From Candidatus Saccharimonadota bacterium (GTDB lineage: Bacteria > Patescibacteriota > Saccharimonadia > Saccharimonadales > Saccharimonadaceae): 41,910 bases of DNA. The stretch lies in contig JAFRFM010000035.1 in the NCBI GenBank assembly GCA_017434345.1, positions 1 to 41,910 on the forward strand, in the 5' to 3' direction. A program made the translations under genes and the position numbers. A model generated the notes under the pieces. That model saw only the letters and a program-made list of their open reading frames with translations, did no database searches and was not told the DNA's origin. How positions within the stretch are numbered: position 1 is the stretch's first letter; every line of letters starts with the position of its first letter. Below are positions 22,217-30,573 of this stretch, piece after piece.

Positions 22217-22338
22217 GAGATAAAACTAATAGTCTATGTCGGGCTGTGAGGCGTAGCACGCCTCACAAGCCAGAATATCACCCCTGTAAAGACAGGGGTG
22301 ATATATCTGGCGCCGACATAGGCTATTAGTTTTATCTC
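22217..22338 (+). ncRNA. Structured 3WJ element, copy 1 (122 nt)
   Basis: Three helices can be drawn. P1 is 26 bp with one G-U (22217-22242/22313-22338). P2 is 9 bp with loop TAGCA (22245-22253/22259-22267). P3 is 19 bp with one bulge and loop AAAG (22269-22287/22292-22311), ending in CCTGTAAAGACAGG. There is no ORF and no U-tract. It lies between convergent stop codons (22204 and 22347). The second copy at 34028-34149 has the same length and fold. Strand and transcription are inferred from the neighbouring upstream gene. Confidence 0.65.
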
Positions 22339-22346
22339 CCAGGGCA

Positions 22347-23543
22347 CTAGGCTAGCTTGTCTAGCACTTCACCTGCGCGCCTAATCATTTCTTCGAACTC
22401 GTCGGTCCTAATTACCCAGACCGGCTTCGAGCCATCCGCAGAGATATCTACGTGCCTTTCGGTTTGCTCTGCCACATTTTTAGCATCATCAATCGCAAAA
22501 CCTAGATACGATAGTTTCTGTGTAACCGTTCTACGAATCTCATCACTACGTTCGCCGATTGTCGCGGTAAAGACGATTGCATCCACTCCGCCAAGCGAAG
22601 CTGCCATCTGCCCAATTAGACTCTGAACCTTATAAACGAACATTGCGTGAGCAAAAGTTCCGCGTTTGTCACCCTCGTCGCGCAGGCGCAAAATCTCGCG
22701 CATGTCATCACTCTGTCCAGACACACCGAGTAAGCCACAAGACTTGTTTAGATATTTCTCAATAGACTCGTCCGCCTCGTATTTGAGATAGTGTTTCAAC
22801 CTAAGCGCTGCTGCCGGATCAATATTTCCAGTCCTCGTCGCCATCATTAGACCCTCTAGCGGAGTATAACCCATAGACGTATCAAGCGATTTGCCATCAA
22901 ATACCGCGGTCACCGAAGAGCCAGAACCGAGATGACAAACAATCAATTTCTCTGGTAAGATATCCTGAGACTTCATATAATTTACGATCGAACCAACCGA
23001 AAGCCCATGATAGCCAAAACGCTTTACGTCAGCTTTATCCGCAAGTTCCGTATCAAAAGCGTAATATTTCATCAAATCTGGACGGTCTGCATGGAACGAA
23101 GAATCCGAAATCGCGATAATCGGTGTTCCCTTAAACGATTTTACAAAATGCTCAATCTCCCCGGCTACTACCGGTACATGAAGCGGAGCACGTTTCCTCG
23201 CCTTATCTAAAACTTTTAGATACTCCTCATCGACAATATGATCCTGAGTAAAGTATTCTCCAGGGCAAGCCACGCGCGCCAAAATTGCGTCTAGCTTCGT
23301 CATGCCACCTAGATAGCCTTCTTCCGTAAGAATACGGTTAATATTTGCAACTGTCGAAGTCAATTCTTTGAATGGCTGCTTTAGAACCTTTTTAGAACCG
23401 TCCGCCTTTGCGAGTGTACAAATAATTCCTTTCCCCTCAAACTCAAAATGCAGGGAACAAACTAGCTCCTGACCTTTATAAAGTGCGTATTTTCGTGAAC
23501 TGCTACCAGGATTGGTAATCAGAATAAGCCTATTTTTCTCCAT
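22347..23543 (-). CDS. ackA: Acetate kinase
   Basis: A 398-residue enzyme converting acetyl phosphate and ADP to acetate and ATP, usual length for AckA. Motifs: NPGSSSRKYALY (11-22), HVPVVAGEI, SDSSFHADRPDL, KRFGYHGLSVGSI, HLGSGSSV, DTSMGYTPLEGLMM and TRTGNIDP. Changes from the norm include Pro in NPGSSS (usually Cys or Ala) and Leu-Ser-Val in place of the usual Thr-Ser-His after GYHG. It most likely supports substrate-level ATP production in a fermentative cell. It is a single gene with SD AGGAG and predicted extended -10, ending head-on against the structured element. No phosphotransacetylase is seen next to it. Confidence 0.93.
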   Translation of the reverse strand: MEKNRLILITNPGSSSRKYALYKGQELVCSLHFEFEGKGIICTLAKADGSKKVLKQPFKELTSTVANINRILTEEGYLGGMTKLDAILARVACPGEYFTQDHIVDEEYLKVLDKARKRAPLHVPVVAGEIEHFVKSFKGTPIIAISDSSFHADRPDLMKYYAFDTELADKADVKRFGYHGLSVGSIVNYMKSQDILPEKLIVCHLGSGSSVTAVFDGKSLDTSMGYTPLEGLMMATRTGNIDPAAALRLKHYLKYEADESIEKYLNKSCGLLGVSGQSDDMREILRLRDEGDKRGTFAHAMFVYKVQSLIGQMAASLGGVDAIVFTATIGERSDEIRRTVTQKLSYLGFAIDDAKNVAEQTERHVDISADGSKPVWVIRTDEFEEMIRRAGEVLDKLA

Positions 23544-23604
23544 TTTACTCCTTATTTTATAATTAGTATATCACAGAATAAACTATTCTCAAAACTGCAA
23601 ATCA

Positions 23605-23633
23605 TTGACTTTTTACTCCACTTGTGCTATAAT
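23605..23633 (+). promoter_or_regulatory. Leaderless promoter of repeat-rich anchored protein
   Basis: TTGACT (23605-23610), 17-base spacer, TATAAT (23628-23633, preceded by TGC), then 6 bases to ATG at 23640. This decides the start: an in-frame TTG at 23622 lies inside the -10 region and cannot be used. Confidence 0.75.
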
Positions 23634-23639
23634 ATAGGT

Positions 23640-24317
23640 ATGGATATTGTTGATAAGGTGTTTGAATCCCTAAATGTGCGCGATAGAACCGATAAGCTTC
23701 GTAAAAGTATCGCTAAAGAGCGTAAAAACGAAGCAAAGATACGCAAGAAAAACCGCCTAATACTAACTGGCGCGGTACTTTTTAGCGGTATTGTTATCGG
23801 CATCGCTACTTTTAGCATTATAAAATTAATCACGAATCAGACCCCTGAATCTACGCAAACTACCGCAGACAGCGAAATCGAGGTGAAATTCCCAGAGGTA
23901 ACCAACAACGAAACAACCAACAACGAAACAACCAGTAATGAAACAGCTAATAATGAAACGGCTAGCAACGAATCGACCGACAACGCTCAGACTGGCGAAA
24001 ACGCATCAGCTAATAATACCTCAAATTCCGGCTGGGTAATTACTAAAACTGGTGACATCGAGAAAACCACAAAATCGACTAAAACTACGAAAAAATCTAC
24101 CACTAACACAAAGAAAAACACTACAAAAACCACTCAACAAACTAAGCAATCTCAACAATCTCAGCAGCCTAAACAACCCGCACAGTCTGCCCAAACCGCC
24201 CAAACCTCTCAGGAAAAGGACAGCACCTTCGAGGGAGACATAACCTGGGACTGTTACTATAGCGCCGATGGCTGTAAAAACGGCGACAATGACGAAGTAG
24301 ATAACGGGGAACTCTAG
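23640..24317 (+). CDS. Membrane-anchored low-complexity protein
   Basis: A 225-residue protein with a charged cytoplasmic segment (about 1-42), one membrane helix (about 43-65), and an outer region of low complexity: repeats of the 5-residue unit NNETT with variants (about 88-115), then a Thr/Lys-rich and a Gln/Pro-rich stretch. The end (DCYYSADGCKNGDNDE) has two cysteines. The 15-nt units in the DNA (about 23905-23990) are degenerate, so expansion is old or selected. It may be a wall-spanning stalk; no family is recognised. The gene overlaps the convergent comEC stop by 4 bases. Confidence 0.7.
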   Translation: MDIVDKVFESLNVRDRTDKLRKSIAKERKNEAKIRKKNRLILTGAVLFSGIVIGIATFSIIKLITNQTPESTQTTADSEIEVKFPEVTNNETTNNETTSNETANNETASNESTDNAQTGENASANNTSNSGWVITKTGDIEKTTKSTKTTKKSTTNTKKNTTKTTQQTKQSQQSQQPKQPAQSAQTAQTSQEKDSTFEGDITWDCYYSADGCKNGDNDEVDNGEL

Positions 24318-25774
24318 GAAGGAATTTCTACCATGACTGTACTGGCACTACTTTTATTAAGACGTTTGTTGAAAGGAATTAGCAACGCCGGAACAAAGAT
24401 TAAATAGAGAGCAAAAACTAAAAGGTTCCCGCTCTCTATTTTTATTAGAAAAGCCGTCTGCTCGCTTAGGAAATTCACAATCGCAAAGTGATAGTCTATA
24501 ATCAAACGGGTAATATTTCCAAATATCGTAGCGAAAAACCCTAGCTCGAAGCAGGAAAACACCCCAGTCAGTAAAGTTATTATCATCACAGCCGAAATCG
24601 TCGGCAAAATCAACAGGTTCGCCAGAATAGAAATTAGTGATACTGAACCGTAAAAATAAAGCAAAATCGGCGTACAGAGTAGTGTCGCGGAAAGGCTAAC
24701 TATGATGGTATTGGCGATAAATCCCGGTTTCTGTACCTTGCCAAAAAAGAAATCTGCTAAAATCGGCGCAATAATTAAAATTCCAATATATGAGGCAAAT
24801 GAAAGTAGCCATGCCAAATCAAGTAAATTTGTCGGCGCGTAAAGTAGCGTAATCGCCATCGCTAACAGGATAATTCGCCATGCCTTCATATCTCGTCCGA
24901 GATACCACGCGACTAAACTTGTCAAAGCGACTAGCCCCGCTCTACTCATACTCGGCGTCAAACCCGTAATTCCGACGAAGCTAATCACTAATAGTCCCGC
25001 AAATGCAAATCCAGAAAATCGTGAAATTTTACCAAAAATCTTTTTCGCAAAAGAGGTTAAAATCGACAAGTGCGTTCCTGAGGCAACGATAATATGCGTT
25101 AACCCCACAATGCATAGTGCCGCTTCAAACCCTTCATCCACCCCATTTCTAATTCCGAGCAAGTACCCTAGCGCCACGCCGGATTCTTTTTCTGGTACAA
25201 ACTCGCGAATTTTACCCGCAAAAAAGTCACGAAAATCTAGAAAGAAATCTCCGGGCTCTGGCCGCGAAATTGCCTTTAATTCCGGCCGATACATCGATGC
25301 GACATAAGTTCCAAACCCTTCGCCAACTTTCCCATTTATAGTAATTTTATCCCCGCGCCGCACCTCGCTAACCCCACTGGAAAAAGTTACATAAACCTTC
25401 CCCGAAAAGCTGCTCCCGTCAATCTCTGGATTTACTAAAATTAACGACGACTTCCCCTCGGACCTATCCGGGTCTCTCTGTACATTTCCAGAAATCGTCA
25501 CGGTTTTATCAACTAAATTCTGAAAATTCTTCTCTGTAATTATATCCGGCGTAATTCTAAACGCAACTAAAATCATTCCCGCAATAAAAGCTAGCATAAG
25601 CATAAATCCTCTCGGCACTAGGATTGCAAATACTAATACCGTCAGTGCTAAAATTAACCATAACAGAGGACCAAAAAAGCTAAACCGGAAAATATGCATC
25701 AAAATATCCCCGACGATAATACCAAAAGCGCAATAGACTATCACCCAAGAAGGGTGAAAAGTCTTAGATATCAA
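24314..25774 (-). CDS. comEC: ComEC/Rec2 competence channel, core only
   Basis: A 486-residue membrane protein of the DNA-uptake channel family. The N-terminal half has two helices and an OB-like domain (about 75-165: NFQNLVDKTVTISGNV), and the competence domain has GLTHIIVASGTHLSIL and GLTPSMSRAGLVALTSLVAWYLGRD. The C-terminal metallo-beta-lactamase domain found in Bacillus ComEC (about 770 residues) is absent. With the pilus genes in this window it could import DNA, a known trait in Saccharibacteria genomes. The start is TTG at 25774, directly after the RimK stop codon (TAATTG), so it is the third gene of the RimB-RimK-ComEC operon. Confidence 0.9.
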   Translation of the reverse strand: MISKTFHPSWVIVYCAFGIIVGDILMHIFRFSFFGPLLWLILALTVLVFAILVPRGFMLMLAFIAGMILVAFRITPDIITEKNFQNLVDKTVTISGNVQRDPDRSEGKSSLILVNPEIDGSSFSGKVYVTFSSGVSEVRRGDKITINGKVGEGFGTYVASMYRPELKAISRPEPGDFFLDFRDFFAGKIREFVPEKESGVALGYLLGIRNGVDEGFEAALCIVGLTHIIVASGTHLSILTSFAKKIFGKISRFSGFAFAGLLVISFVGITGLTPSMSRAGLVALTSLVAWYLGRDMKAWRIILLAMAITLLYAPTNLLDLAWLLSFASYIGILIIAPILADFFFGKVQKPGFIANTIIVSLSATLLCTPILLYFYGSVSLISILANLLILPTISAVMIITLLTGVFSCFELGFFATIFGNITRLIIDYHFAIVNFLSEQTAFLIKIESGNLLVFALYLIFVPALLIPFNKRLNKSSASTVMVEIPS

Positions 25775-26683
25775 TTAAGCCCCGACCCTATCTTTCGTAT
25801 TACGACGTGATGAGTTATGCTCCACATACTCAATAATCTTCTCGGCGACATTTCGCCCAGTAATTTTCTCAATTCCAAAGCCAGGAGAGGCATTTACTTC
25901 TAGGACTAACGGTCCGCGATTGCTACGCATCATATCTACACCGGCTATATGTAGTCCCATAGCTTTCGCCGCTCGTACTGCCATATGCTTTTCCTGAACA
26001 GTCAATTTTATCGGTGTACCCTCGCCGCCCTTATGCAAGTTCGAACGAAATTCATCATCTAGAGACTGCCTACGATAGCTCGCGACTACCTGAGAACCAA
26101 CTACGAAAGCACGAATGTCCGTCCCCGCAGATTCCTCAATAAACTCCTGGAGTAAAATGTTTGTCCCGTCCTCATTATAAAGGTAGAAAGCTTGCAGGGC
26201 GGAGCGCGCCGCCTTCTTTGTGTCGGCAAGCACCACGCCGTTCCCGTGCGTTCCCGTAGCTAGCTTAATCACTACCGGCAGACCAATCTGTTCGAGCAGG
26301 TTATCAATGTCCGCGGTATTACGCGAAACGAGCGTCTTCGGAGTTTCTACACCAGCTCTCGCCAGAATCTGCGCCGAACGCAACTTATCTCTCGCGCGTG
26401 TGATCGCGATAGAGCTAGACGCCGTCCAAACCCCCTGCATCTCGAACTGGCGCACGATGGCGCAACCATAACGCGTCATATAATTCGCAATTCTCGGGAT
26501 AATTACATCAAAACCCGTAACCATATTTCCGTCATAGAACACATTCGGATGTTTATCATCTAGCGAAAGATAACAATTTTTATATTTTATCACACGCGCG
26601 TCATGTCCATGTTTTTCGGCCTCTTCTACTAATCTCTGGGTGGAATAATTTGCTGGGCCATTAGATAGAATCGCTATCTTCAT
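25775..26683 (-). CDS. rimK: RimK-like ATP-grasp ligase
   Basis: A 302-residue ATP-grasp enzyme of the RimK family, which adds glutamate residues to the tail of ribosomal protein S6 or related targets. Visible elements are MKIAILSNG at the start, PVVIKLATGTHGNGVVLA (ATP-binding), LLQEFIEESAGTDIRAFV, the late metal site VLEVNASPGFGIE, and ITRARDKLRSAQILARAGV. I prefer ATG 26683, preceded by AAGGAAGGAG, to a TTG 21 bases upstream. It follows the RimB-like protease with one base between, the arrangement typical of the modification system. The target protein in this cell is unknown. Confidence 0.85.
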   Translation of the reverse strand: MKIAILSNGPANYSTQRLVEEAEKHGHDARVIKYKNCYLSLDDKHPNVFYDGNMVTGFDVIIPRIANYMTRYGCAIVRQFEMQGVWTASSSIAITRARDKLRSAQILARAGVETPKTLVSRNTADIDNLLEQIGLPVVIKLATGTHGNGVVLADTKKAARSALQAFYLYNEDGTNILLQEFIEESAGTDIRAFVVGSQVVASYRRQSLDDEFRSNLHKGGEGTPIKLTVQEKHMAVRAAKAMGLHIAGVDMMRSNRGPLVLEVNASPGFGIEKITGRNVAEKIIEYVEHNSSRRNTKDRVGA

Positions 26684-26684
26684 A

Positions 26685-27146
26685 CTAGCTCCTTCCTTCT
26701 TCAAATTTTTGCTTTAATTGTTTACGGTCGACCGTAGTTTGTGCCGTATCAACTAGGAAATTATGATTTAACAACAACCGACCAAGTAATACAGGGTAAA
26801 TTTTCTTACTCCGATTTGCTAATGTAAACGGAGTTTTATAACGTCTGCCATCAATCTCGACTTCTAGCTCGACCTCATATCGGACTTCTCTATCGCCAAA
26901 AGAATTTTCTATCTCGGCAGTTTTGTATTTTTCGGCATAAGTTTCCGCCGCAAGCTCCTTCGTTACTGGATGTCCACCGAATAATGTAAAATGTAAAACA
27001 TCATTATCATCAACGTATATATTTTCCGCATGTACAGAAGAGTGATAAGCGCCGGTGTCGATTTTCGCCGGAACTTTCTCATTAGAAAAACCAACGAAAG
27101 TAAGTTCACACGAACGACCAATAATCGGTTTATTCACTTCGGTCAT
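26685..27146 (-). CDS. RimB-like retropepsin-type protease
   Basis: A 153-residue protein of the family of putative ATP-dependent zinc proteases next to RimK (RimB), related to aspartic proteases. The signature AKIDTGAYHSSVHA (about 28-41) matches AKIDTGARTSALHA, with catalytic Asp30-Thr-Gly, and a flap-like strand follows. RimB proteases are reported to trim poly-glutamate from S6 in other bacteria. The order RimB-RimK in one operon supports a reversible modification pathway. Upstream lies a divergent ATP-grasp gene with a palindromic operator between them. Confidence 0.8.
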   Translation of the reverse strand: MTEVNKPIIGRSCELTFVGFSNEKVPAKIDTGAYHSSVHAENIYVDDNDVLHFTLFGGHPVTKELAAETYAEKYKTAEIENSFGDREVRYEVELEVEIDGRRYKTPFTLANRSKKIYPVLLGRLLLNHNFLVDTAQTTVDRKQLKQKFEEGRS

Positions 27147-27184
27147 AGTAATTTTCCGCTTTAGTTGATATCAATCTAGTCTTA

Positions 27185-27213
27185 TTGAAAGAGTATCATA
27201 AGTATGATACAAT
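27185..27213 (+). promoter_or_regulatory. Promoter with palindromic operator, ATP-grasp gene
   Basis: TTGAAA (27185-27190), 17-base spacer, TACAAT (27208-27213), 6 bases to ATG 27220. An inverted repeat GTATCAT-AAGT-ATGATAC (27193-27210) fills the spacer and touches the -10 box, so a repressor could block both this gene and the divergent RimB operon 47 bases away. Confidence 0.65.
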
Positions 27214-27219
27214 GTCAAT

Positions 27220-28446
27220 ATGAGACACGCTTTAGTAATCGGTAAAAAGTTCTCTGGACTAACGAATTTTCTCCTAGAAAACGGAATCGAATATACCACC
27301 CTGACTGATATAAAAACTACTAAATACCCCGATAAAAAATTTAAACGTCGCGTCCTTTGCGACTATTCTAGTAGGGAAAAAGTCCTAGAAACCGTTCGTG
27401 ATTTATTAGAAAAGCCAGACCTGCTAATGACCGCTTATGAGAATTATATTTTGCCGATGTCTTGGATTGGAGAAGATTTAGGCACTTATACAATTCCCGT
27501 CTCCGCCGCCGAAAAATGTACCGATAAATACCTCATGCGGAAAGCCTTCGCCCTTGCCCCGGAAAAAATCAGCCCAGATTTCTACGAGATAAAAACTGAA
27601 GATGACGTAATAAATTTCGCAAAAACTCACGATTTTCCGCTAATTATTAAACCTGCGAATTTGTCAAAAAGCCTACTAGTCACAAAGTCGGAGAACTTAG
27701 ACGAACTACTAGAAAATTATCAAAAAACTCTAAAAGTTGTCGATAAAATCTATCAAAAATACGCCCCGGACCGCGAGCCGAAGCTCCTCATCGAGGAGTT
27801 CCTCAAAGGTTCCGTCCATTCCGTCGATGCTTTCGTCGATAAAAACGGCGTTCCTCACGTCATGAAAGAAATCGTCGATTATCAAACTGGCTATGAGGTT
27901 GGCTACGACGATAATTTCCACTATAGCCGTATTTTACCATCGAGATTATCAAGCGAAGACCAGGAAAAATTCCTAAACTGTGCAAAATTGGGTTGCGAAG
28001 CTCTCGGCATGAAAAACTCCCCTGCTCATATTGAAATCATCATGACAAAATCCGGCCCAAGAATCGTGGAAATCGGTGCTAGAAATGGTGGTTATAGGTC
28101 GCGTATGTACATGTTGGCGAACGGTATCGATATAAATATGAACGCTCTAAAAATCGCGACTGGCGAAATGCCAGAAATCTCCGCGAAAAAGAACGAGCCA
28201 GTCGCCGTCCTCGAACTCTTCCCGCACAACCCCGGAAATTTCGTCGAACTTAGCTCCGAAGCCGAGCTAAATGAGCTCCCTTCCCTTGAATATTTAAGCA
28301 TAAAAGTCAAACCGGGAGAATATTCCGGAAAATCTTCCGACGGCTACAAGGCCACCGCAATAATAATTCTTCATAATTCGGACGTAGAACAATTTAACAA
28401 AGATTTAGAGTTCGTCAAAAACAACGTAAAAGTAATTACGCGTTAA
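27220..28446 (+). CDS. ATP-grasp ligase (amino-acid ligase-like)
   Basis: A 408-residue ATP-grasp enzyme. MRHALVIGKKFSGL starts a preATP-grasp domain; ATP-binding motifs are FPLIIKPANLSKSLLV (about 145-160), LIEEFLKGSVHSVDAFV and the metal site EIGARNGGYRS. The layout resembles BacD/carnosine-synthase type ligases, which join amino acids through an acyl-phosphate. No family name can be fixed by eye. It is leaderless by promoter spacing and divergent from the RimB-RimK operon. A shared operator suggests coordinated control with S6-type glutamylation. Confidence 0.75.
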   Translation: MRHALVIGKKFSGLTNFLLENGIEYTTLTDIKTTKYPDKKFKRRVLCDYSSREKVLETVRDLLEKPDLLMTAYENYILPMSWIGEDLGTYTIPVSAAEKCTDKYLMRKAFALAPEKISPDFYEIKTEDDVINFAKTHDFPLIIKPANLSKSLLVTKSENLDELLENYQKTLKVVDKIYQKYAPDREPKLLIEEFLKGSVHSVDAFVDKNGVPHVMKEIVDYQTGYEVGYDDNFHYSRILPSRLSSEDQEKFLNCAKLGCEALGMKNSPAHIEIIMTKSGPRIVEIGARNGGYRSRMYMLANGIDINMNALKIATGEMPEISAKKNEPVAVLELFPHNPGNFVELSSEAELNELPSLEYLSIKVKPGEYSGKSSDGYKATAIIILHNSDVEQFNKDLEFVKNNVKVITR

Positions 28447-28448
28447 TT

Positions 28449-28688
28449 TTAGCATATCAAAGAAACTGCATTATAAAGATATTCTTCTACTAAGCCAGTA
28501 GATACATTTCTTACTACTAAATCGTTCCCGCCACGCTCGCTTCTCTCAATACGGTGCGTTACGAGGCCACTACTATTTCGTATCACTAGGGAATTGCTTA
28601 CTAGGCTTCCCTCGATATACGAGGCCGTGCCATCGGAGTTTCGGACAATCACCCCATTTCTTAGTAGCATTTCCTCTAATACGCTCAT
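28449..28688 (-). CDS. Small repeat protein, unknown
   Basis: A 79-residue protein with three imperfect repeats of the form LVVRNssgxV: GVIVRNSDGTASYIE (about 12-26), SLVIRNSSGLVTHRIE, and DLVVRNVSTGLVEEYL. They look like short beta-strand pairs. It shares a one-base overlap (TAATG) with the gene upstream, so it is third in a small operon (29062, 28688, this). No cysteines apart from the C-terminal one, no signal peptide. No function can be assigned. Confidence 0.5.
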   Translation of the reverse strand: MSVLEEMLLRNGVIVRNSDGTASYIEGSLVSNSLVIRNSSGLVTHRIERSERGGNDLVVRNVSTGLVEEYLYNAVSLIC

Positions 28689-29065
28689 TAACTCTGCTCT
28701 CCGTCTTTCAGTTCTTCCTTTGGCAAGCCTAACGCTTCGTCAGATAACGCATCTTTCGAAAACGGCTCCTGAATTTTATCTAGGTTATTTAGCTCGGTCT
28801 GATAATGCTCTAAATACTCTTCCATTGTATTTTTATTAACATCTGCATTTTCGGAAAAAGTATAATTTTCCTTCTTTACATTATCGGCTTCCGCCGCCTC
28901 CTTCTCATCCGGTAAAAAACCAGGGCGCGAACGGTCTAAATAGATATCGCCAGAATTATGATAAATAATGATGCTAAGCGAAGTCGTAGCAACTGCAATT
29001 ATAATTGCTGCCAAACCTAGTATGGAAAGATTGTAATTCATCGGCTTCTCCGATTTCTTCGTCAT
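28688..29065 (-). CDS. Small bitopic membrane protein
   Basis: A 125-residue protein with one membrane helix (about 13-34) and an acidic, Glu/Asn-rich outer region with a short coiled coil (about 85-105). It overlaps the upstream secreted protein by 4 bases (ATGA type), so it is coupled to it. No family recognised. Confidence 0.6.
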   Translation of the reverse strand: MTKKSEKPMNYNLSILGLAAIIIAVATTSLSIIIYHNSGDIYLDRSRPGFLPDEKEAAEADNVKKENYTFSENADVNKNTMEEYLEHYQTELNNLDKIQEPFSKDALSDEALGLPKEELKDGEQS

Positions 29066-29550
29066 AGACCCTCCTCTAATTTTTGTACCGCGGTATAATG
29101 ATTACCGAGTAGCGAGCGCATTTTCTTTGTCGAGGATTCTAACTTCCCGCGCGCTTCTCTCGCTTCTTCGATTTTGGCATAAAAATTCTCCGGCTCTTTC
29201 TGACAGTCCATTGCTAAGAGCTGCTCAAAAATCTGACTATAAGTCGTAAATCGGCTGTTAAACTTTGCCCTTGTATCTAGAATATCCGAATAAATACCCG
29301 AAATCGTCGTCGAAGGGCGATTATTCTTCACTAAGTTAACATTTAGTGGCGTGATATAACTAACCAAAAAATCTTGATACGCAGTTCCTAAAAACGAACG
29401 CGTACGCGAATCAGCAAGTTGGAGATTTTTAAGATGTTGTTTTATCGTTGAACAAGACTGAGAAATCTCGCTAGTCTGCTCTTCCGACAACGCCGAAACC
29501 GGCGAAACCAGAACCACCGCAACTAACGAAATCACTAACAACTTCTTCAT
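29062..29550 (-). CDS. Secreted coiled-coil protein
   Basis: A 162-residue protein with a signal peptide (MKKLLVISLVAVVLVSPVSA, about 1-20) and a helical, coiled-coil-like mature part with cysteines at about 33 and 113. I chose the ATG at 29550 because a TATAAT box (29558-29563) covers the alternative upstream ATG (29559); 7 bases separate the -10 from the start, again leaderless. It lies 18 bases after the dnaJ stop, with its own promoter inside the dnaJ 3' end. Function unknown. Confidence 0.65.
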   Translation of the reverse strand: MKKLLVISLVAVVLVSPVSALSEEQTSEISQSCSTIKQHLKNLQLADSRTRSFLGTAYQDFLVSYITPLNVNLVKNNRPSTTISGIYSDILDTRAKFNSRFTTYSQIFEQLLAMDCQKEPENFYAKIEEAREARGKLESSTKKMRSLLGNHYTAVQKLEEGL

Positions 29551-29568
29551 ATCCCCCATTATACCATA

Positions 29569-30477
29569 TTAGCGATTAAACAAACCGCGTTTTTTGGTAT
29601 TACGAAACTCTTCGAGCAGCTCTTTTTGCTTTTTCGAAAGATTTTTCGGTGTCTCTACAATGATAGTAACGATATGTGGCCCACGATCGCCATCAGCTCG
29701 GAAAGGAACCCCATGCCCAGACAGCTTAAACGGTGTATTAGACTGCGTCCCGGCTGGAACTTTCATCGTAATCGGTCCATCAACCGTCTCTACCTCTATC
29801 TCGGTACCTAATGCTGCATCAACCATGGAAATTTTTTCCTCGGAAAGGATAATAATGCCTTCGCGTGTTAAGTGTTTATGCGGTTTAACGTGAATTTGGA
29901 CATAAAGGTCGCCCTTCTCCCCACTTTTTTCCGGTGCATCGCCACCCCTGCCGGAAAGTCTAATAGACTGCCCGTCATCAATGCCAGCCGGAACTTTTAA
30001 TTTTATCTCTTGTCCATTTACATTTATCTTCCTACTCGTTCCAAAAATCGCCTCTTCGAAAGTAACTGTTAGGGAAGTACGGTAGTCCGCTCCTCGGCGC
30101 GGCCCACGTGGCCCACCACCAAAGCCAAACATTGCACCAAGAATATCGTCCAGTCCACCACCGCCAAAGTCGAAATGGAATTCCTGTCCGTTAAAGTTCC
30201 CGAACGGATTACCTCCCGCACCGAACGGGTTCCCGCCTCCAGCAGCGCCACCATTTACCCCCGCGTGACCAAACTGGTCATAGCGAGCACGCTTCTGTTT
30301 ATCCGAAAGCACTTCATGCGCCTCGGAAATTTCCTTAAACTTTGCCTCAGCTTCCTTATCCCCAGGGTTTTTATCCGGATGATACTTAATCGCCAGCTTA
30401 CGATAAGCCTTCTTAATCTCATCATCAGAGGCATTTTTACCAACGCCCAACACTTCATAATAATCACGTTTTGTCAT
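29569..30477 (-). CDS. DnaJ, zinc-finger-free (CbpA-like) co-chaperone
   Basis: A 302-residue J-protein. J domain 1-70 with His33-Pro-Asp, Gly/Phe-rich region about 73-125, and a C-terminal substrate-binding part. The four CXXCXGXG zinc repeats of classical DnaJ are absent, so it is a type II protein. It stimulates the DnaK ATPase and presents substrates. The promoter is of the CIRCE type shared with dnaK (TTGACA 30509-30514, TATAAT 30486-30491, 8 bases to ATG), suggesting coordinated heat-shock control although the genes are 10 kb apart. No other DnaJ is visible. Confidence 0.92.
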   Translation of the reverse strand: MTKRDYYEVLGVGKNASDDEIKKAYRKLAIKYHPDKNPGDKEAEAKFKEISEAHEVLSDKQKRARYDQFGHAGVNGGAAGGGNPFGAGGNPFGNFNGQEFHFDFGGGGLDDILGAMFGFGGGPRGPRRGADYRTSLTVTFEEAIFGTSRKINVNGQEIKLKVPAGIDDGQSIRLSGRGGDAPEKSGEKGDLYVQIHVKPHKHLTREGIIILSEEKISMVDAALGTEIEVETVDGPITMKVPAGTQSNTPFKLSGHGVPFRADGDRGPHIVTIIVETPKNLSKKQKELLEEFRNTKKRGLFNR

Positions 30478-30485
30478 ATATAATA

Positions 30486-30523
30486 ATTATAATCAACTAG
30501 CACTCTCATGTCAAGACTGCTAA
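30486..30523 (-). promoter_or_regulatory. dnaJ promoter with degenerate CIRCE
   Basis: CTAGCACTC-N9-GACTGCTAA (30497-30523), carrying the same two mismatches as the second dnaK operator. On the minus strand, TTGACA (30509-30514) lies in the CIRCE spacer, followed by a 17-base gap and TATAAT (30486-30491). Confidence 0.85.
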
Positions 30524-30533
30524 ATCACGGCAT

Positions 30534-30562
30534 TTGCCGGGCTTGTCTTATTATGATATAAT
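30534..30562 (+). promoter_or_regulatory. Promoter of tRNA-Arg
   Basis: TTGCCG (30534-30539), 17-base spacer, TATAAT (30557-30562); predicted start about 5 bases before the tRNA. Confidence 0.6.
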
Positions 30563-30573
30563 AAGCATATTAT

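Noticed and set aside
23622-23639. TTG start six codons upstream of the repeat-rich gene
   Set aside because: It overlaps the TATAAT -10 box and has no ribosome site; ATG 23640 fits the leaderless promoter.
23905-23990. 15-nt tandem units as a CRISPR array
   Set aside because: Units are degenerate, contiguous with no spacers, and encode NNETT in frame.
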